Shown: positions 17,757 through 25,753 of the stretch, piece by piece
Layout of the letters: each line of letters starts with the position of its first letter
Numbering within the stretch: position 1 is the stretch's first letter
From: DASXHZ01 sp036488085
GTDB lineage: Bacteria; Acidobacteriota; Thermoanaerobaculia; Gp7-AA8
Length of the DNA stretch: 44,200 nt
Direction of reading: 5' to 3'
Assembly: GCA_036488085.1 (NCBI GenBank)
Contig: DASXHZ010000009.1
Coordinates: forward strand, 1 to 44,200
The notes under the pieces: generated by a model
Told to the model about the DNA's origin: nothing
What the model saw: only the letters and a program-made list of their open reading frames with translations
Databases searched by the model: none
Made by a program: the position numbers and the translations under genes

Positions 17757-19079
17757 TGGCGTGACAGTGGCCGTGGCACTGTCGATCGAGCCGCACGCAT
17801 TCGTCACCCGAACCCAGAAATCGGATGGCCCCGTGACGGCGGGCGTGGTGAGCGTCGACGACGTCGCCCCTGAGATCGGGAAGTACGTGCTGCCGCTCGG
17901 TCCCTGGTACCACTGGTAGCGGAAGCCGCCCGACCCGTTCGGGACGACTTTCAGCGCCGCCTTGCCGGACGCGTCGGCGGTCGTGCTCGCCGGCTGGTTG
18001 CCGGGAAGCGAGAGGATCATCGGCGGCCGGCAGTCGACGATCACCGATATGTGCGCGAACGACTCCGTGTTCGCCACGAGAGCACGGATGTTCATCTCGT
18101 ATGTCGCTCCCGGCGTGTCGGGACCGATCGTGATCTTCATCTTGTACATCGGCGTGTTCGGGCCGAGTAAGCCGTTCGGCGTGAAGGTCACCGTCGAATC
18201 GGGCGGAAGGCCGCTCGCCGACATCTCCGGCGTGATTTCGTCCGGTACGCCGAAGACAGTCACATCGATGGTGTCGGTCTGCTGAGAGGTTGTCGCGATC
18301 TCCGTCACCGACGGCACGACCGCAGCGGCGCCGACGCCCGAGATGCCGCCCTGAGCGAGAAAGACAGCCGAGTCGAGGATGGAATCCGACGTGTCGGCGA
18401 TTGCGAGCTTGATGTGGTGCGTCGTCCCCGGATCGACGACCGCGAAGGCCGTCAGTTCGGACGTGAAGCCGTCGAATGACGTCCCGAAGAAGCCGGAGTT
18501 TGCCGGGTTGTCGTGATAGAGGCCGTTGTTCTGAATGTGGTTGATCGAGTTCACCGCCACCGGCTCGGACGATCCCGGCACCAGCGCGATGTTCTGGCCG
18601 TCGACGAAGAAGGCGAATACGTCGTTGAATTCGCTGCCGACGAACTCCTTGTACTCCTCCGAGGCAAAGATGTAGCGGATCGAGAAGCTGTTCGACACCG
18701 TGACGGCGTCGAACTCGATCACCACGGCGTCATGTGTCTTGAGCGGGGCGACGAGCGTGTCGAGCTGGAGATCGCCATCGGTCCCGAGGCTCGTGGTCGT
18801 CCCTTCACTGGTGTTCGGACCTGCGGCGGTCTTGATGTCGCCGCTCGACATGATGACGCCGCCGTCGATCGAGAGGCCGTCCGCGAGTCCGCCCGTAAAG
18901 GTCCCGATCGCGTTCGGCGCACCGGTCACTTTCACGTTCGTGATCGTGATGCCGCCTCCCGTGAGCGCCTGCGCCAGTTGGTCGGGAGTCAGCCCCGCCG
19001 CAATGTCTTTCGTCGTGACTGCCGACACCGGGACGGTTGCCAGCACGATCGCCGCTACCAGGAACACTCGCTTACCCAT
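17751..19079 (-). CDS. Secreted choice-of-anchor L domain protein
   Basis: A 442-aa exported protein with a signal peptide (MGKRVFLVAAIVLATVPVSA). Residues about 22-245 form a choice-of-anchor L domain: LTPDQLAQALTGGGITITNV near the start, GGVIMSSGDI, and SFSIRYIFASEEYKEFVG with FNDVFAFFVDG, all hallmarks of the family. The C-terminus (about 255-442) is Ig-like, ending FRYQWYQGPSGST and FWVRVTNACGSIDSATATV. No PEP-CTERM, LPXTG or type IX signal is visible, so the usual separate surface anchor seems absent and it may be released or held by another component. Function unknown; members are usually surface or adhesive proteins. Confidence 0.85.
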   Translation of the reverse strand: MGKRVFLVAAIVLATVPVSAVTTKDIAAGLTPDQLAQALTGGGITITNVKVTGAPNAIGTFTGGLADGLSIDGGVIMSSGDIKTAAGPNTSEGTTTSLGTDGDLQLDTLVAPLKTHDAVVIEFDAVTVSNSFSIRYIFASEEYKEFVGSEFNDVFAFFVDGQNIALVPGSSEPVAVNSINHIQNNGLYHDNPANSGFFGTSFDGFTSELTAFAVVDPGTTHHIKLAIADTSDSILDSAVFLAQGGISGVGAAAVVPSVTEIATTSQQTDTIDVTVFGVPDEITPEMSASGLPPDSTVTFTPNGLLGPNTPMYKMKITIGPDTPGATYEMNIRALVANTESFAHISVIVDCRPPMILSLPGNQPASTTADASGKAALKVVPNGSGGFRYQWYQGPSGSTYFPISGATSSTLTTPAVTGPSDFWVRVTNACGSIDSATATVTPK

Positions 19080-19163
19080 CGCTCCCCCTGCTGCTGCTCA
19101 ATTGCCGTTCGGATGTTTGCGGTGCGGCAAAAATACACCCGAAGCGGGCGCGAGCGAAATGGG

Positions 19164-19325
19164 TTACTTCGCCTCGATCTCGCGAGACGGGGCGGAACGT
19201 TCTTCGAACTTGGCTGTCGTGGTCTTCCGACTCCTCGACAAGGTGACGCACAAGTCACGTAGCTGGGAGAGTCTCTCGATCCTCATCGCAATGGCGCGTG
19301 GCGAGTAGTCAGTCTCTTTCTTCAT
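19164..19325 (-). CDS. Small protein coupled to the nucleotidyltransferase
   Basis: A 53-aa basic protein (MKKETDYSPRAIAMRIERLS at its start). ATG at 19323-19325 overlaps the stop of the nucleotidyltransferase gene in ATGA, so the pair should be translated together. It is predicted largely helical (RIERLSQLRDLCVTL). Size and position fit a toxin-antitoxin-like or regulatory partner of the AbiEii-type enzyme, but no known family is recognised. Confidence 0.5.
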   Translation of the reverse strand: MKKETDYSPRAIAMRIERLSQLRDLCVTLSRSRKTTTAKFEERSAPSREIEAK

Positions 19326-19777
19326 TCGTTCTCGAGCCTTGCAATGTCCACGAGGTCCTGATCGCTCGAACGGAACCGCTTCAACAGAATAAGCCCTTCT
19401 CTCGATACCACGGCGATTTCGCGGTCGTTCCATTCACGAATCTCTCGAGTCGTCCAGGCGAACTCCGTAGCGTCCGTCATGAGCAGAAGATCCAGCATCA
19501 ACAGATCGCCGTCAGAAGCATCGATTTTCGACACACGCCGAATCCGCATCGCGCCGGAAGAGAAGTTCATCGGTTTCGCCTTCACGACATAGCCGAGCGG
19601 CTCGACCACGTTCTCCACGCGATCGACGTCTTCGGCGCGCACGAACAGGTCGATATCCTCGGTCGCACGGGTGAATCCGTGTACCGACATGGCGAGCCCG
19701 CCGCAGATGGCGTAGGGGATGTTGGCGGCAGAAAGAGCATCGACGATGCTTGCGAGCTCTTGAAGCAGGTTCAGCAC
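19322..19777 (-). CDS. AbiEii/MNT-like nucleotidyltransferase
   Basis: A 151-aa member of the nucleotidyltransferase superfamily. ICGGLAMSVHGFTRATEDIDLFV contains the glycine motif and the metal-binding Asp41-x-Asp43; the third acidic residue is probably the Asp in LLMLDLLLM. The C-terminal REGLILLKRFRSSDQDLVDIARL resembles AbiEii/AbiGii toxin-type proteins. Such enzymes nucleotidylate tRNA or proteins; the target here is unknown. It is the first gene of a two-gene unit with the overlapping 53-aa protein. No partner of the classical AbiEi type is present. Confidence 0.7.
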   Translation of the reverse strand: MLNLLQELASIVDALSAANIPYAICGGLAMSVHGFTRATEDIDLFVRAEDVDRVENVVEPLGYVVKAKPMNFSSGAMRIRRVSKIDASDGDLLMLDLLLMTDATEFAWTTREIREWNDREIAVVSREGLILLKRFRSSDQDLVDIARLENE

Positions 19778-19786
19778 ACAGGAATC

Positions 19787-22414
19787 CTACGCGCCCAAAA
19801 GCTCCCGTACGGCGCTGGGGGCGCTGCCGAGGGCTTGGTCGAGTTTGTCGGCGTCTTTGCCGCCGGCCTGGGCGAGATCAGGCTTGCCGCCGCCTTTGCC
19901 GCCGACGATCGGGGCGAGCTTGGCGATGAGCGAGTTCGCGGGAACGCGCTTGACGAGGTCTTTCGTGACCGCGGTCAGGAGCGTTACCTTCGAGTCGGTC
20001 ACGCTGCCGAGGACGACGACGCCTGACTTGAGCTTGTCGCGGAACGTGTCGGCGAGGTTGCGGAGGTCGCCGCCGGAGATGTCGTCGACGCGGCGAGCGA
20101 GCAGCTTCACGCCATCGACGTCGATTGCATCTTCCGCCGCCGAGGCCGCCGGCGCGCCACTGAGACCGCCGGACGCGAGCTTCATCCGGAGCTGCTTCAG
20201 CTCCTTTTCGAGCTGCTTCTGCTTCTCCTGCATCGAACGCTGCGTCTCCTGCGCGGTCTCGTCGAGCTTGCGGAAGAACGCCAGCGCGCCGCGGCCAGTG
20301 ACCGCTTCCATACGCCGCACTCCAGCCGCGAGCGAGCGGTCGCTGACGATCTTGAACACGCCGATGTCGCCCGTGCGATTCACGTGGCATCCGCCGCAGA
20401 ACTCACGCGAGTAGTCGCCTGCGCTGACGACGCGCACCTGCTCGCCATACTTCTCGCCGAACATCGACACGGCTCCCGTCGACTTCGCCTCGGCGATCGG
20501 CATGACGCGCTTCGACACTTCGAGGTTCTCGCGGATCTTCTCGTTCACCGCGTCTTCGATTCGGACGAGCTGTTCCTCGCTCAACGGCTGGTTCCAGGTG
20601 TAGTCAAAACGGAGCCGGTCCGGCGCGACGAGCGAGCCTGCCTGCTGCACGGTCGCGCCGAGGATGTCTTTCAGCGCCTTGTGGAGAAGGTGTGTCGCCG
20701 TGTGGTTGGAGGTGGTGTCGAGACGCGTGTCGCGCGGCACGACCGCCTGCACCGTCGTGCCCTTATGGAGCATGCCGGTGACGACCTTCACGTTCGAGAC
20801 TTTGACGCCGAAATAGTCTTGCGTATCGAGGACCTCGGCGTGGCCACTGTCCCACGTCAAAGCGCCCTGGTCACCAATCTGGCCGCCCGACTCCGCATAA
20901 AACGGCGTCGGATCGAGAAGTACCCACGCCTCGGCGTTGGGTCCGAGCGCGGTCAGCTCCTCGTCTCCGTGAATGATCGCCCCCACGACGGAAGCCGTCG
21001 AGAGGCTGTCATAGCCAATGAATTCGGGCCGCTTCAAAGGTGTAAAGACGTCCGCGTTCTTCGGTGCCTGGAACTTCGACGACGCCTTCGCCTTCGCGCG
21101 TGCGTCCGACATCATCAGCTCGAAGCCGGCGAGGTCGAGCGAGACGCCCTCCTCCTCCGCCAGCTCGGCGATGAGATCGATCGGAATGCCGAACGTGTCG
21201 TACAGCCGGAAGACCTCGGCGCCGCCGAGCGTCCGCTCACCGCGCGCACGCACGTCGTCGAGGACCGAGCCGACGCGCTCCATGCCGACCGAGAGCGTCT
21301 TCGAGAAACGCTCCTCCTCGGAGCCGAGCGTCAGCAGAATCACCTCGCACCGTTCGCCGAGCTCCGGATAGGCGGAGCCCATCGACTCGATGACACTGTC
21401 GAGGACCTGCGAGAGAAGCACCGGCTGCGGGAGCTTGCGGCCGAATCGGATTGCACGCCGAATGATCCGGCGCATGACGTACCCGCGCCCCTCGTTCGAC
21501 GGGATCACGCCGTCGGCGATCAGGAATGACGCGGCGCGCGCGTGATCGCAGAGGACGCGAACGGCGGTATCGAGCTCGTCGTCCATCCGCTGCTGGTACT
21601 TGTAGTCGCTGATCGTGGCGATCGTCGCCATGATCGGCGCGAAGAGGTCGACGTCGTAATTCGTCGACGCCTTCTGCAGGATGCTAGCGATGCGCTCCAG
21701 CCCCATGCCGGTGTCGACCGACGGTGCCGGCAGCGGCGTGAGCACGCCCTCCGCGTTGCGGTCGTACTGCATGAAGACGAGGTTCCAGATCTCCATCGTG
21801 TCGTCGCCGGGGCCGTTGACCAGATCCGCTACGTTCTTCGACAGATCGTCGCCGCGGAAGTAGTGGATCTCCGAGCAGGGGCCGCACGGACCGGTATCGC
21901 CCATCGACCAGAAGTTGTCCTTCTTCCCGAAACGCAGCACGCGCTCGGGCTTCGCGCCCGCCTTGACCCAGAGACGCTCCGCCTCTTCATCCGCCGGAAC
22001 GCTCTCGTCGCCTTCGAACACCGTGAACCAGAGCCGTTCGGGGTCGAGCATCCAGACGTCGACGAGGAGCTCCAAAGCGAATTTGATCGCGTCTTCCTTG
22101 AAGTAGTCGCCGAAGGAGAAGTTCCCGAGCATCTCGAAGAAGGTGTGATGGCGCGCCGTGCGGCCGACGTTCTCGAGGTCGTTGTGCTTGCCGCCCGCTC
22201 GGACGCACTTCTGCGACGTCGTGGCGCGGTTGTAGTCGCGCGGCTCGCGGCCGAGGAAGACGTCCTTGAACTGATTCATCCCGGCGTTCGTGAAGAGGAG
22301 AGTCGGATCGCCGGCCGGGACGAGCGAGGACGACGCCACACGCCGGTGGTTCTTCGACTCGAAGTACTTCAGGAACTGCTCGCGGATTTCGTTCGTGGTC
22401 AACAAGGCGGGCAT
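19787..22414 (-). CDS. alaS: Alanyl-tRNA synthetase
   Basis: A class II synthetase of 875 aa, the usual full length. Catalytic domain: GDPTLLFTNAGMNQFKDVFLG, SQKCVRAGGKHNDLENVG, HHTFFEMLGNFSFGDYFK, MGDTGPCGPCSEIHY. The editing domain has the metal site His-x3-His (NHTATHLLHKAL, near residues 567-571) and Cys-x3-His (EFCGGCHVNRTGDIG, near 671-675), so mischarged Ser- and Gly-tRNA should be cleared. A coiled coil precedes the C-Ala domain, which ends GGKGGGKPDLAQAGG. ATG at 22412-22414 gives the family N-terminus; the open frame upstream belongs to no conserved sequence. Divergent from the agmatinase-like gene, 70 bp apart. Confidence 0.97.
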   Translation of the reverse strand: MPALLTTNEIREQFLKYFESKNHRRVASSSLVPAGDPTLLFTNAGMNQFKDVFLGREPRDYNRATTSQKCVRAGGKHNDLENVGRTARHHTFFEMLGNFSFGDYFKEDAIKFALELLVDVWMLDPERLWFTVFEGDESVPADEEAERLWVKAGAKPERVLRFGKKDNFWSMGDTGPCGPCSEIHYFRGDDLSKNVADLVNGPGDDTMEIWNLVFMQYDRNAEGVLTPLPAPSVDTGMGLERIASILQKASTNYDVDLFAPIMATIATISDYKYQQRMDDELDTAVRVLCDHARAASFLIADGVIPSNEGRGYVMRRIIRRAIRFGRKLPQPVLLSQVLDSVIESMGSAYPELGERCEVILLTLGSEEERFSKTLSVGMERVGSVLDDVRARGERTLGGAEVFRLYDTFGIPIDLIAELAEEEGVSLDLAGFELMMSDARAKAKASSKFQAPKNADVFTPLKRPEFIGYDSLSTASVVGAIIHGDEELTALGPNAEAWVLLDPTPFYAESGGQIGDQGALTWDSGHAEVLDTQDYFGVKVSNVKVVTGMLHKGTTVQAVVPRDTRLDTTSNHTATHLLHKALKDILGATVQQAGSLVAPDRLRFDYTWNQPLSEEQLVRIEDAVNEKIRENLEVSKRVMPIAEAKSTGAVSMFGEKYGEQVRVVSAGDYSREFCGGCHVNRTGDIGVFKIVSDRSLAAGVRRMEAVTGRGALAFFRKLDETAQETQRSMQEKQKQLEKELKQLRMKLASGGLSGAPAASAAEDAIDVDGVKLLARRVDDISGGDLRNLADTFRDKLKSGVVVLGSVTDSKVTLLTAVTKDLVKRVPANSLIAKLAPIVGGKGGGKPDLAQAGGKDADKLDQALGSAPSAVRELLGA

Positions 22415-22484
22415 CGTAACCGAAAGAGGAGGGCGGTTTGTTTCGCGCCCCGGCATTGCGTCGCGCCCCGTTTTTGACAATGCT

Positions 22485-23432
22485 GTGGCCCTGGACAACA
22501 AGGCCTCCGCAGCCCCGCACACGCTGGCGTTCTCCGGTACCTCGACGTTCGGACGCCTGCCGCAACTGACCAGCGACGACACGCCCGTCGACCTGGCGAT
22601 CCTCGGCATTCCCTTCGACGGGCTCGTGACGTTTCGTCCCGGCGCGCGATTCGGTCCCGGCGCCATCCGGCAGTCGTCGGTGCTCTGCCGCAATTACAGC
22701 CGCTGGATGGAGATTGCCGTCTACGAGCGGCTGCGCTCCGTCGACGCCGGCGACGTTCCCGTGAACCCGTTCGACTACCTCGAGACGTTCCGTTCGATCG
22801 AATCATCGGTCGAGGCACTGCAGGAACGCGGCGCCGCCGTCGTTTCGCTCGGCGGCGACCACTCGGTCCTCGTACCGATTCTGCGGGCCGTATGCCGCCG
22901 CCATCCGAACGTCACGCTGATTCACTTCGACGCGCACAGCGACACGTCCGAGGGTCCCGTCGGCCAGAAGATGCATCACGGGACGATCATCCGGCAAGCA
23001 GTCGAGGAGGGGATCGTCGAAGGCGACCGGATCTTCCAGATCGGTCTGCGCGGAACGATTGGCAGCGCCGAGCAGGACGAGTACGGCGCCCGCCTCGGCA
23101 TCAAGCGACTCGACATGAGCGCGTTTCACGATCCGGCTCGGCGGTCGGAGTTCACGCAGCGCCTGCGCGCCACCGCCGGATCGGGGTCTTGCTACCTCAC
23201 CTTCGACGTCGACGCCATCGATCCCGCTTTCGCGCCGGGAACGGGGACGCCGGTGCCTGGCGGACTGACGAGCTTCGAGGCCTTCGACATGATGAGCGCT
23301 CTCCGAGGGCTGAAGGTCATCGGCGGGGATGTCGTGGAAGTGGCGCCGGTTTACGACACGTCCAACATCACGTCCCTTCTGGGCGCCTCGATCGCATTCG
23401 AGATCGCCGCGCTGGTGGCCGTGAGTCGTTAG
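22485..23432 (+). CDS. Agmatinase-like ureohydrolase
   Basis: A 315-aa dimanganese ureohydrolase. Metal ligands are visible: His126 (LGGDHSVL), Asp149, His151 and Asp153 (HFDAHSDT), Asp241 and Asp243 (FDVDAIDPAFAPGTGTPVPGG). GIPFDGLVTFRPGARFGP and the GLT stretch fit agmatinase (agmatine to putrescine and urea), but guanidinobutyrase or another guanidine hydrolase cannot be excluded from sequence alone. The start is GTG (22485), the only reasonable start giving the family N-terminus. A TTGACA box lies at 22475-22480, too close to the start to serve as an ordinary -35 for this gene. Confidence 0.88.
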   Translation: MALDNKASAAPHTLAFSGTSTFGRLPQLTSDDTPVDLAILGIPFDGLVTFRPGARFGPGAIRQSSVLCRNYSRWMEIAVYERLRSVDAGDVPVNPFDYLETFRSIESSVEALQERGAAVVSLGGDHSVLVPILRAVCRRHPNVTLIHFDAHSDTSEGPVGQKMHHGTIIRQAVEEGIVEGDRIFQIGLRGTIGSAEQDEYGARLGIKRLDMSAFHDPARRSEFTQRLRATAGSGSCYLTFDVDAIDPAFAPGTGTPVPGGLTSFEAFDMMSALRGLKVIGGDVVEVAPVYDTSNITSLLGASIAFEIAALVAVSR

Positions 23433-23434
23433 TC

Positions 23435-23595
23435 GGATTATTCACGAGCAGCGCGTCTGTGATCCTCAGCTGCCGGAGCGAAGCAGGACGGTCGAAGGAC
23501 CCGTTGCCGGAACACCAGGACGTCCTTCGCTGCGCTGCGCGGCTTCGCCGCTTCGCCATCTCAGGATGACAGACGCGCTGCTCGTGAATGAATCC
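23435..23595. repeat. 161-bp palindromic element with 35-bp terminal inverted repeats
   Basis: The left arm (23435-23469, beginning GGATTATTCACGAGCAGC) and the right arm (23560-23595, ending GCTGCTCGTGAATGAATCC) are inverted copies with one indel and two mismatches. The interior holds secondary short inverted repeats (GAAGGAC / GTCCTTC) and GCTTCG runs. No coding potential. It sits 2 bp after the agmatinase-like stop and looks like a MITE/REP-type element. One arm could fold with the other in RNA as a long hairpin. Confidence 0.75.
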
Positions 23596-23903
23596 GAGCC
23601 AGTCCCACGCGGCCCTTCCGGAAACGCGCGTCACATCCTTCCGGAGCGCGCGTCACATCCTTCCGGAGCGCGCGTCACGTCTTTTCTGGCGCGCCTCGCA
23701 TGTTTTCTGAGCGCGCTTCACATCCTCCGACCAACCCGTAACATCCACTTGCTTGCCCCCTCGGGTCTTTCGCGCGCATGCAGCGGTTCCTGCGCGAGGA
23801 TGCGTCAGCTCTTCTGCGAGGATGCGGACCCCGTCGGACGTAAGACCCCGCCGGATCACGCAGGAGACCCCGACCGCGGCGAAAGGCCCAACTGGGTGAG
23901 AGG
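23596..23903. other. Intergenic region with five 22-bp tandem repeats
   Basis: Five degenerate copies of a 21-23 bp unit run from 23620 to 23729; the clearest unit is GGAGCGCGCGTCACATCCTT plus CC (23643-23664). Further on, GCGAGGATGCG occurs twice (near 23793 and 23817). Open frames exist on both strands, but none has a plausible protein sequence or ribosome site. I see no gene here. Confidence 0.6.
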
Positions 23904-24236
23904 TCAGAGCCGGGACCGTGAAAGCGAAGCCTCGACCCCGTGCGACCGAGGACGTGAGGGGGTGACGCGGGTTCTGTTGCGCGCGCGCACGGAAGACCGG
24001 AGGGGAACGAACGACGTGAGGAACGTCGCGGTCCAGAGCCAGAACCCGCCCGCAACCGCACCGATCGGATATCCGAAAGGGATCCGGCGAAGGCAGAGGA
24101 TCGCGGCGACGAGGTACGGCAACGCCTCGAAGGCGTGCAGAACGCGAATCGCCGGGTCCCAATACGCGGCGACGGCCAGGATTATGATGAAGGCGAACGC
24201 GAAGATCGCGATGAGGACGTCGGTGGTGCGGCGCAT
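23904..24236 (-). CDS. Small hypothetical membrane protein
   Basis: A 110-aa predicted protein not assigned to a family. Residues about 8-80 hold three hydrophobic helices (VLIAIFAFAFIIILAVAAYW, FEALPYLVAAILCL, IGAVAGGFWLWTATFLTSF). The last 30 residues are Arg/Ser-rich without recognisable structure, so the original gene may have been shortened or frame-shifted into the repeat region. The ATG has no clear SD. It lies 37 bp downstream of the Fic gene on the same strand. Confidence 0.5.
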   Translation of the reverse strand: MRRTTDVLIAIFAFAFIIILAVAAYWDPAIRVLHAFEALPYLVAAILCLRRIPFGYPIGAVAGGFWLWTATFLTSFVPLRSSVRARNRTRVTPSRPRSHGVEASLSRSRL

Positions 24237-24273
24237 GCCACTACAACGGCATGTCGATCAACTTGGTTAACAG

Positions 24274-25689
24274 CTAATAGCCGTTCTTCCGGAGGGCCTC
24301 AGATGCACGTGAAGCGGCCTCAGTAATCGCTTGGCCAAGAACGCCCTGTATGAAAACGCTCAGCCGCAGGTGCAGCGTCCCGGTGATCGCCGGGTGAGCG
24401 TCCTCAATCCGCGCCTGGAAAAGCTCGCCGGTATTCAGATTTCGGATGACCAGGTCGTCCTCGCGGCCGGAGTCCTTTGGAACCTCGAGAAGAAACGTCC
24501 TCTTCACCTCAATACCTGCAGGGGGAGACGTTGTCAGCACGACGGAGAACGCTCGCGAGCCGGATGTGACGGGTGTCCGATAGGCAGGGTTCGCAGCCGA
24601 GACCGTCGTATTTTGTAAGGTCACAAACTCGATCGCAAGCTCAGGCGCTTTCAAATCGCTACTCTGCCGTCCCAGCTCAGACGTAAACGCGTCGAACAGA
24701 CGGTAGCCAGCGTCGTCAACCTCACCGTGCGTGTAACCGCCCCGCGTCACGTAGACACGTTTCAACTGAGCGGCTGCCTGGGTAGGCGCAGGGACGCCCG
24801 CGGCTTTCAGGGTGTCGGATACGAGCTGAATCGAGTCGAGCGTTCGCGACAAGATGAAATCGACGAACGGCTGATAGGCTCCTTCGTCGGCTCGTCCTAG
24901 ACCCGAGAAGTACTCCAGCCGGTGCTCTGTAAGGATGAGTAGCGGCACCGAGAGAGCGCGATACGTGAAAACCGACGCTAACGCACGTGCAACGCGCCCG
25001 TTGCCATCCGCAAAAGGATGAATCGCGACAAAGGCGTAGTGAGCGTATGCAGCCTGAAGAACCGGGTGTGCAGCGACGAAATCGGGACTTCTTAGTTCTG
25101 TACAAAGACGATGCATCTCGGCTGGTACGAATTCTACGGGTGCATAGGAATGCGTCACACCGTCGCTTTTCAGCACATGGTTCGGCAGTACTTTGTACGT
25201 TCCCAGCGGCAAGGCTTGTTCCTGCGGACCGATCTCCGTGTGCACGAGATACGTTTCCTGTCCGCGACACATGACCTCATGCAGCGTCCTGATCCATGCC
25301 TCCGCAATCTCGACCTTCTGCGTGGCAGAGTCGAGCACGAAGTCATAGGCCCCCATTTGCGTCTCGATCAGAGAACGAATCCGGGCGCCCTTGGCGGTTA
25401 GCTGTGACTCCCACGACGCCACCTGCATGGCTACCGAGAACGTAAACCCTCGATCGACTTCGTACAGACCTTCGATCGCGCCGGTGTCGATCGCGGCGGC
25501 CCGCTTTGCAACGTCACGGGCGCGCGCCAGAAGCTCCGGCGTGAGCTCGGCGCGGTCAGCGAGAAGGGTCGCGTAGCGATCCCAGCGGGTCGTATCTACC
25601 GTCGCAGACGCCCAATCCGCAAAGGGCGGGAAGCCTCTATAAGCAGCGTCTGCCCGACGAACATCAATCGAACTTGGGCTTTCGCTCAT
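24274..25689 (-). CDS. Class II Fic-domain protein (AMPylase-like)
   Basis: A 471-aa Fic protein. The active motif HPFADGNGRVAR (residues 224-235) matches HPFx[D/E]GNGRxxR fully, so NMP transfer to target hydroxyls is expected. An inhibitory motif T69-G-A-I-E73-G lies N-terminal to it, which makes it class II: Glu73 should block the gamma-phosphate site until relieved. LPLGTYKVLPNHV is the flap region that holds target peptides. The C-terminal 150 residues (about 320-471) form an extra beta-rich domain not common in Fic proteins (ITGTLHLRLSVFIQG). An SD GGAGGT precedes the ATG by 11 nt. No antitoxin FicA-like gene is adjacent. Confidence 0.85.
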   Translation of the reverse strand: MSESPSSIDVRRADAAYRGFPPFADWASATVDTTRWDRYATLLADRAELTPELLARARDVAKRAAAIDTGAIEGLYEVDRGFTFSVAMQVASWESQLTAKGARIRSLIETQMGAYDFVLDSATQKVEIAEAWIRTLHEVMCRGQETYLVHTEIGPQEQALPLGTYKVLPNHVLKSDGVTHSYAPVEFVPAEMHRLCTELRSPDFVAAHPVLQAAYAHYAFVAIHPFADGNGRVARALASVFTYRALSVPLLILTEHRLEYFSGLGRADEGAYQPFVDFILSRTLDSIQLVSDTLKAAGVPAPTQAAAQLKRVYVTRGGYTHGEVDDAGYRLFDAFTSELGRQSSDLKAPELAIEFVTLQNTTVSAANPAYRTPVTSGSRAFSVVLTTSPPAGIEVKRTFLLEVPKDSGREDDLVIRNLNTGELFQARIEDAHPAITGTLHLRLSVFIQGVLGQAITEAASRASEALRKNGY

Positions 25690-25716
25690 CGTTCGATTTT
25701 ACCTCCGAGCGGAACG

Positions 25717-25740
25717 GGCGCGGGCTGGAAAGCCCGCGCC
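25717..25740. terminator. Perfect 10-bp GC hairpin
   Basis: GGCGCGGGCT (25717-25726), loop GGAA, AGCCCGCGCC (25731-25740). It lies between the S10 peptidase stop and the Fic start, both on the minus strand. No T-tract follows on either strand, so it is a Rho-type or processing hairpin, or a dispersed repeat, rather than a classic terminator. Confidence 0.4.
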
Positions 25741-25753
25741 ACACGAGAGAACG

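Noticed and set aside
22475..22480. TTGACA as the -35 box of the agmatinase-like gene
   Set aside because: It ends only 4 bp before the GTG start, and no -10 follows at 16-18 bp.
23566..24270. 234-aa plus-strand frame over the repeat region
   Set aside because: It runs through tandem repeats and antisense to a more plausible membrane protein; Arg/Ser-rich with no recognisable pattern.
25717..25740. Intrinsic terminator
   Set aside because: The stem is perfect but no T-tract follows on either strand, so it is listed only as a weak candidate.
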